Source: Epiperipatus broadwayi (Eukaryota > Onychophora > Udeonychophora > Euonychophora > Peripatidae). Taken from it: a stretch of DNA of 64,000 nucleotides. Of this stretch, positions 59,093 through 64,000 are shown piece by piece; position 1 is the stretch's first letter; every line of letters begins with the position of its first letter. The DNA lies in the NCBI GenBank assembly GCA_028023455.1, contig JAQFVV010006652.1:312001-376000 (forward strand). Reading direction: 5' to 3'. The notes beneath the pieces are model-generated. The model worked only from the letters and a program-made list of their open reading frames with translations, made no database searches and was not told where the DNA came from. Both the position numbers and the translations under genes were made by a program.

Positions 59093-59379
59093 ATTTTAGC
59101 GCAGCCAACATAGGGCTTCGAGTTTTAAATTCCACATGAGATTTTGTTTGGACAGTTGAGGAATATTTCAGGTGTTGGAGGCAAGATTCAGTAGGTAGGG
59201 ATCAGTTTGTGATAAATTGTAGGAAGCAGTTTGGAGTAGGTGGTTCATCTTTTCAATATAAATAATTAATATATAGTTAAACAGCGTTCTTTAGAGTTAT
59301 TACTGAATGGACAGGTCAGACAAATAGATATTAAGAAGTTATATATTTATTTTGTTTCTTTTTTTTTGAAAAAAGAGTA

Positions 59380-59640
59380 TTAATTCTACGTTCGTAAAAT
59401 AATAAAAAAAAAAAAGCACAGAGTTTGGGTTCGCGTTTTAGAAATAACAATAAAATATAAAAGAGATTTTATTTTAAAGTTAAAAATTAGCTGTTATGTT
59501 CGTAAAATAAAAAAAAGCAGAGTTTAGGTTCGCGTTTAAAAAAAAAGAAGTAAAAAGGTTTAACTTTTGTGCTTTAAATATATATATATAATAAATAGCA
59601 GTTGAAGATTAAAAAAATAAATAAATTTCATAAATAGACA
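59380..59640 (+). repeat. repeated leader-like sequence upstream of gag-protease relic
   Basis: GTTCGTAAAATAATAAAAAA with CAGAGTTTGGGTTCGCGTTT recurs about 110 bp later as GTTCGTAAAATAAAAAAAAG with CAGAGTTTAGGTTCGCGTTT. Position before a gag remnant suggests a duplicated part of a retrotransposon leader. No LTR was identified. Confidence 0.5.
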
Positions 59641-59699
59641 GAAGTTCCGTTGAAAATTTAAATAAAGTTAGAGAAGAGGCTGAAGATAGACAAGTTAGC

Positions 59700-60595
59700 A
59701 TCATGGCTGAAATAGATTGGCAAATAAAATATTTTATGGCTGATATTTGGGAAAGCCCATTAGAGCATTTGGAGAGCCTGCAAGAGATGTTTGATTTCAT
59801 AATTGGCAGGTGACTAAACAAGTGGCAGTAGCACGCCACTATTTACAAGGAATGGCTGAGGATTGGTGGCATATTTTAAAGATCAAGCCACAGACTTTTA
59901 CAGATGCAAATTATTGCACACTTTTTGGACTGAAGAAAAGCAGTATCATATCTTCATCAATATATCACAAGAAAGATATATTAAGGATAATGGAGAAACT
60001 TACACCCAGTTTTTCTGCAGACAAGCAGCAAGACTGGAGTCATTGATAGCTTTCTATTTGTCTGAGAGGCTGATATGCTCAATAGTATTGGGCAATATGT
60101 CAAAGGATATACAGCAGATCATGTTGTGTAGTAGCAAGTCACTTTGAAGAAATGATCAAACTGTTAAATCAAATTGAACATAAGCAACCCCAAGAAAAAG
60201 TGGTGAAAAGAACAATGCAGGGTGATCAGGGAATTTTGATAGAAAAAGGTCAAAAGAGTCAATTATCAGCTCCAATTAAAAAAATTAAAGAAAGCCATAG
60301 GACTGTAGATAATGTGGTGGTGGATCAAGAACCAGCATGGAATGGAGTTACGCAGACATGCCCAATTGTCAGTATAAAGACTGGAGATATCATTACAGAA
60401 GCATTGATTGATTCAGGAAGTCAAATGTCATTGCTCTCTAGTAAGTTTTATCTGAAAATAATAAAAAAAGACCAGCCACATTTGTATACACTGCCAATAA
60501 AGAGAATGCAAGTGACACTGGCCAATGGCAAGAAGGCAAATATTGAAACCAAACAGGTATGGTTACATTTGCATCTGGAAAATTTTAAGTATATA
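59700..60595 (+). pseudogene. Gypsy-like gag-protease relic
   Basis: Read in shifted frames, there is a capsid-like part (from about 59703) with FMADIWESPLEHLESLQEMF, then ARHYLQGMAEDWW and, in another frame, KDNGETYTQFFCRQAARLESL. The ORF from 60152 contains an aspartic protease: CPIVSIKTGDIITEALIDSG, with the catalytic DSG at residues 87-89, followed by a LANGKKANIETKQ strand. Order capsid then protease is that of Ty3/Gypsy elements. HYLQGMAEDWW is close to the YHLQGFAKNWW of the gag at 32382-33323, so both belong to related lineages. Frameshifts in the gag part and loss of everything after the protease make it a relic. Confidence 0.78.
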
Positions 60596-61205
60596 CAAAC
60601 AAATTTTCTTAAGCAGACTTTGTTATGGTATAACATTACGGGGTGGCACTGCAGCATATTTTTTGAAGTCTTTGCAAACACTACAAAATTTTACATTAAG
60701 AATTCTTTTGTTTAAACCTTTGGATTTGCCTAGACTTGAATTATATAAGTGTGCTGGAGTTTTAACTAGTAATCAATTATTTTTAGTGAATATTTTGTGT
60801 TATTATATTAAATACAAAGAAATAAATAAAAATAATTCTTCATCAATAATGGTGACTAGATCAAGTGATTTTGATTTATTATTTGAACCAGCGTACTTTA
60901 AAACTCATTGTAGATATCAGAAATGTTATCTTGGTCCAAGATTTTATAATATTTTTATAAGAAACATTGGCTTTAATGTTAATGGCCTATCAAGGAAAAC
61001 TTTGAGAAAATTCATTATGAACTGGATTATAATTGATGATAATGAAAAACTTTTATTTCTATTCAATTATTTTATTGTATATTAATGTTTTTTATTTTAT
61101 TTGCACATGTATTTTTGTTAAGCTCCATGCGTGATTTTTTATCACAAGGAGATTATATGTTTAATATATCATTAAATTAATTAATATTATTATTATTATT
61201 ATAAT
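60590..61205 (+). pseudogene. 3' fragment of a non-LTR retrotransposon (LINE) ORF2
   Basis: From about 60600 the plus-strand frame (ending at the stop at 61083-61085) reads LSRLCYGITLRGGTAA, then LQTLQNFTLRILLFK, then VTRSSDFDLLF, YLGPRFYNIFIRN and LRKFIMNWI. This series is typical of the region after the polymerase in Jockey/CR1-type LINEs: 'YG...WG', 'QN...RI', 'TRS', 'GP..YN' and a closing helical segment. The earlier part of that frame (60525-60600) belongs to the gag-protease DNA read out of frame, so the LINE piece begins at an internal junction. Downstream is a short AT-rich 3' end with ATTATTATTATT near 61188-61202, like a LINE tail. Confidence 0.7.
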
Positions 61206-61402
61206 AAATAAAGTTTAGGCCTACCCTTCCCTTTATAGAAAATTGATATCTGATCATTCATATGAATGGAGTTAAGATCATTTATTATTTCAAATTAAAT
61301 TACAAACACTTGACACAGAGCAGAGTTTAAGTTATTATTATTTTTTATTGTTAATTAACAATCGTTATATGTCAGTTTTCGGTATGAATGATTAACTATC
61401 TT
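61206..61402. other. AT-rich spacer
   Basis: Downstream of the LINE tail. Nothing recognisable. Confidence 0.4.
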
Positions 61403-61432
61403 GTATATATATGTGTGTGTGTGTGTGTGTGT
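61403..61432. repeat. (TA)n(TG)n microsatellite
   Basis: TATATATATGTGTGTGTGTG and continuing TG units. Confidence 0.95.
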
Positions 61433-64000
61433 TCTTATCTATGACAATAATGATTTATAGCTTAGTTTGGGGTACCTAATCAAGTGATACGTCTTCAACC
61501 AAGAATAAACAATGATGTTACTGTAGATATATAAGAATAGATAATTAATTTAGATAGTTAGCATCGTGTTTATTTTGTAATCTTAATATATATTTTTTTA
61601 TCTTTATTTTATTTTCAATAATCTTGTAAATAATCGATATCATCATGGATTTCTACCCTCAGATATAAAGGAATTGGAACCATAAGATTATTTAATTGAT
61701 GATGTGCTAAAGGTTCATACTTGAAGCATGCCATTTATTTTCTTTTATTATTGCTAAAATATTTCATTCTTAATTTGTTTTGTCATAGTTAATAAATGTT
61801 AAACAATTTGTTTGCAATATTCTGGTCTGTGATTTATTGATTCAACTTTGCATTCAACAGTCAACTATCAGTCTTAATACACACACACATTTCTATCTTA
61901 TATAATAGTCCTATAACAAATTGAATACCAATAATGGTAGTTGTAATCTATATAAAAGTGCAGAAGTTGCTACATGTATATGTTCACTCCTGTTAAAAGA
62001 GTTGAAGGTGAATTCTTCCTGGGTTTGAATACTAGGGCATAACTTAACCAAAGGAAGGGATGTGAAGTGGATGAACTAACCTAAATTGGATTTATATTTA
62101 ATAAACAGGTTTAGAGCTAGTCAATTAAAAGTGGATGCAATCATTGGTTATGTACTTCATCATGTCTTCTCCAGCATCCTACCCAAAGACCCTAGGTCTA
62201 ACCATACACAGATGCGGACTCTGATAGCTCCTGGACCATTACATTATGATGAGAACTTGCTTATTTATGAATCCAATCATTATTAAGGGAAAGGTAAGAT
62301 TTTGCCTAATACATATTTATTCCCAACATTTATATGTTTACACCATTATATTTTTTTGTTTATTTGTTCATATTAATATTTTAGTTAAATATTTTCAGCA
62401 TACTTGACTAATTATTTCTATTATAAATAGTCTTTCCTGTCTTTATTATAATTATATTATATAACAGAGGGATCCCATATCATCAATATGACTGATATGA
62501 ATTTAATCTATCAAGTTAATGAAAATAAAACAAATTATAATTCCAATATAATCACATAGCAAGCAAGAATGATTTAGACAATCATAAGTATAAAATAAAT
62601 TTCATTTATGTTAGTATGGACATCAAATGGCTATTCTTTGTAGGGAATAAGAGTTTAGAATAATAATTGAAATAAACTAGAATCAAAGATTAACCATAGA
62701 TGTTGAATTAAATATTTTATATGTTATAGATTTTGTTATTAATATGTTACTTATTGTAAATATATTTGCTAAATATATATAAGTATTTAAACTAAAAAAC
62801 TGTATTTTTCTATATTTGATTTTCAATTAGTCACATCTTCTCACATACTTACATAGATTTTTACACATTTACAAATATTTTCATTTATTCACACCTATCC
62901 TTATACATGTAAACACATTCATGCATATCCACATTTTAAGTGATATTAATATACCCCGAATTAGACTTCTATGCAGATTCTCCATGAGTTTAAAACCTGG
63001 GAATAATGGAAATGAAAGATGGTAAGAACGAGGTGAGTGTAGGTATATAGTTTAATATTTATGTGATTATTAATATCTCATCTTCCAAGAATGAAGTTAA
63101 AGTGTATGTAGGTATATGGTTGCAAGGATTCAAGATAGACTTATTTTCTGTGATGACTTAGCTAATCTATTCTCATACCAGGTAAAATCCCACTTCATTA
63201 CAATATATAAACATTAATGAATAAAAAATCAGTAAGTAACTTTTTTCTTTAAAATTGTTGACAGAACTATATTATATATAATTTAATGTTATTATATTGA
63301 AAGAAAAAAAATATTTATAGCACCCTCTTGTGAGTTAACAAATAAACAAACAAACATATTTTTCAACTTCAATAAAAGCATTTAAAAATAAAATATATAC
63401 TTTCAGCAAGAATCGCAAATAGATTAATATTTTGATGCAAACTACATAAAAATATTTAAACAAAAATGTATATATTTCAAAAGAACTTAACAAAATTATA
63501 ATATACTAATAATCAAATGTAATTAAATTTATTTATTTTTTAACTTTATTAGTAACAAAATATTTACAAGAATTAGTATATTTACATTAAGAGCTTTTAC
63601 AAGAATTAATATATTTACATTAAGAGCTTTTTACATTTTTTTTTTATAATTTTTAATTTCTTAGGATGTTTTTAGAATATAATGATTTGAAACAAGATGA
63701 TTACTGTCATTGCATTAATGAGCAACTAAGGAATACATTGCTTTGCCATATTTTTTTTGTGACATTACTAGGTATATATTTCTGAGCATAAAGATAAATG
63801 TTATACCATTCTTTGTTATTTTTTTTAAGTACGTTGTATTTTTTATCAAATATTACAGCACAATGAGCAAGCCATATGGTTCTCAAAGTGTGAACGGTTA
63901 CAAGAGCATTGAATGGTTTTAATTTCTTTATATTATTGAATAGGATATTTTTTAAATTAATTGTGTCTTTGTGGAATACAAAGCGACATAAGGTTGAAAA
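61433..64000. other. AT-rich spacer, no gene seen
   Basis: The open frame at 62086-62286 (66 codons) shows no recognisable motif. A 32-bp unit with TATATTTACATTAAGAGCTT is duplicated in tandem at 63565-63633. The sequence TTCCTGGGTTTGAATACTAG near 62018 is B-box-like on the minus strand but has no A box. No gene was recognised up to the window's end. Confidence 0.45.

Noticed and set aside
58890-59135. 81-codon minus-strand ORF of mostly Leu and Ile
   Set aside because: It is the trinucleotide microsatellite read as protein.
1-64000. CRISPR arrays, bacterial operons, phage genes
   Set aside because: No regularly spaced short repeats and no prokaryotic gene structure; tandem repeats here are long or simple.

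Overview
The window is strongly AT-rich animal DNA (well over two thirds A+T by eye) with no bacterial-style gene packing, operons or ribosome binding sites. I recognise no host gene. Every coding stretch I can name belongs to a transposable element, and most are broken. The mix of RTE-type LINE, Penelope-like element, Ty3/Gypsy-like gag, hAT and Tigger/pogo DNA transposons and tRNA-derived SINEs is typical of large repeat-rich metazoan genomes. I lean towards a mollusc, possibly a cephalopod, but that is an impression; an arthropod or other invertebrate is not excluded.

Layout. 1-2070: featureless AT-rich DNA. 2075-6515: one minus-strand RTE LINE cut in two by a 2.85-kb insertion (2849-5701) that carries a decayed hAT transposase and a SINE and is flanked by a 7-bp direct repeat. 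7505-10100: a second, longer RTE copy with endonuclease, linker, reverse transcriptase and C-terminal region, all interrupted. 10.1-23.4 kb: mostly gene-free, with a SINE, a hairpin-forming repeat cluster (17.3-18.0 kb) and a candidate short solo LTR (20.87 kb). 23435-25521 and 40380-42257: two diverged copies of one ~2-kb solo-LTR-like family in opposite orientations. 28440-29275: decayed Penelope-like element with a GIY-YIG endonuclease remnant.

29407-36410 is the centrepiece: a young, structurally complete but non-autonomous LTR retrotransposon on the minus strand. It has two nearly identical 2.5-kb LTRs, a tRNA-Lys-like primer site, a polypurine tract, a 4-bp target duplication and a single intact gag-like ORF of 313 codons, with no protease, reverse transcriptase or integrase.

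36.4-56 kb: a 118-bp tandem repeat that was the LTR element's landing site, a ~590-bp foldback element with 13-bp flanking repeats (39.1-39.75 kb), a tRNA-like SINE captured in a recent 268-bp tandem duplication (45.3-45.8 kb), a Tigger/pogo remnant (46.9-48.35 kb) and a SINE with a 14-bp target duplication (48.75 kb). 56082-58526 is an end-to-end hAT transposon with matching terminal inverted repeats and a perfect 8-bp target duplication; its zinc-finger N-terminus and C-terminus are open but its middle is broken. 58.9-61.2 kb: a triplet microsatellite, a decayed gag-protease fragment related to the gag at 32-33 kb, and a fused 3' fragment of a LINE reverse transcriptase. The remainder is AT-rich spacer.

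The elements do not form a pathway. The biology here is insertion history: nested insertions, solo LTRs, foldbacks and tandem duplications. All boundaries and identities were read by eye.
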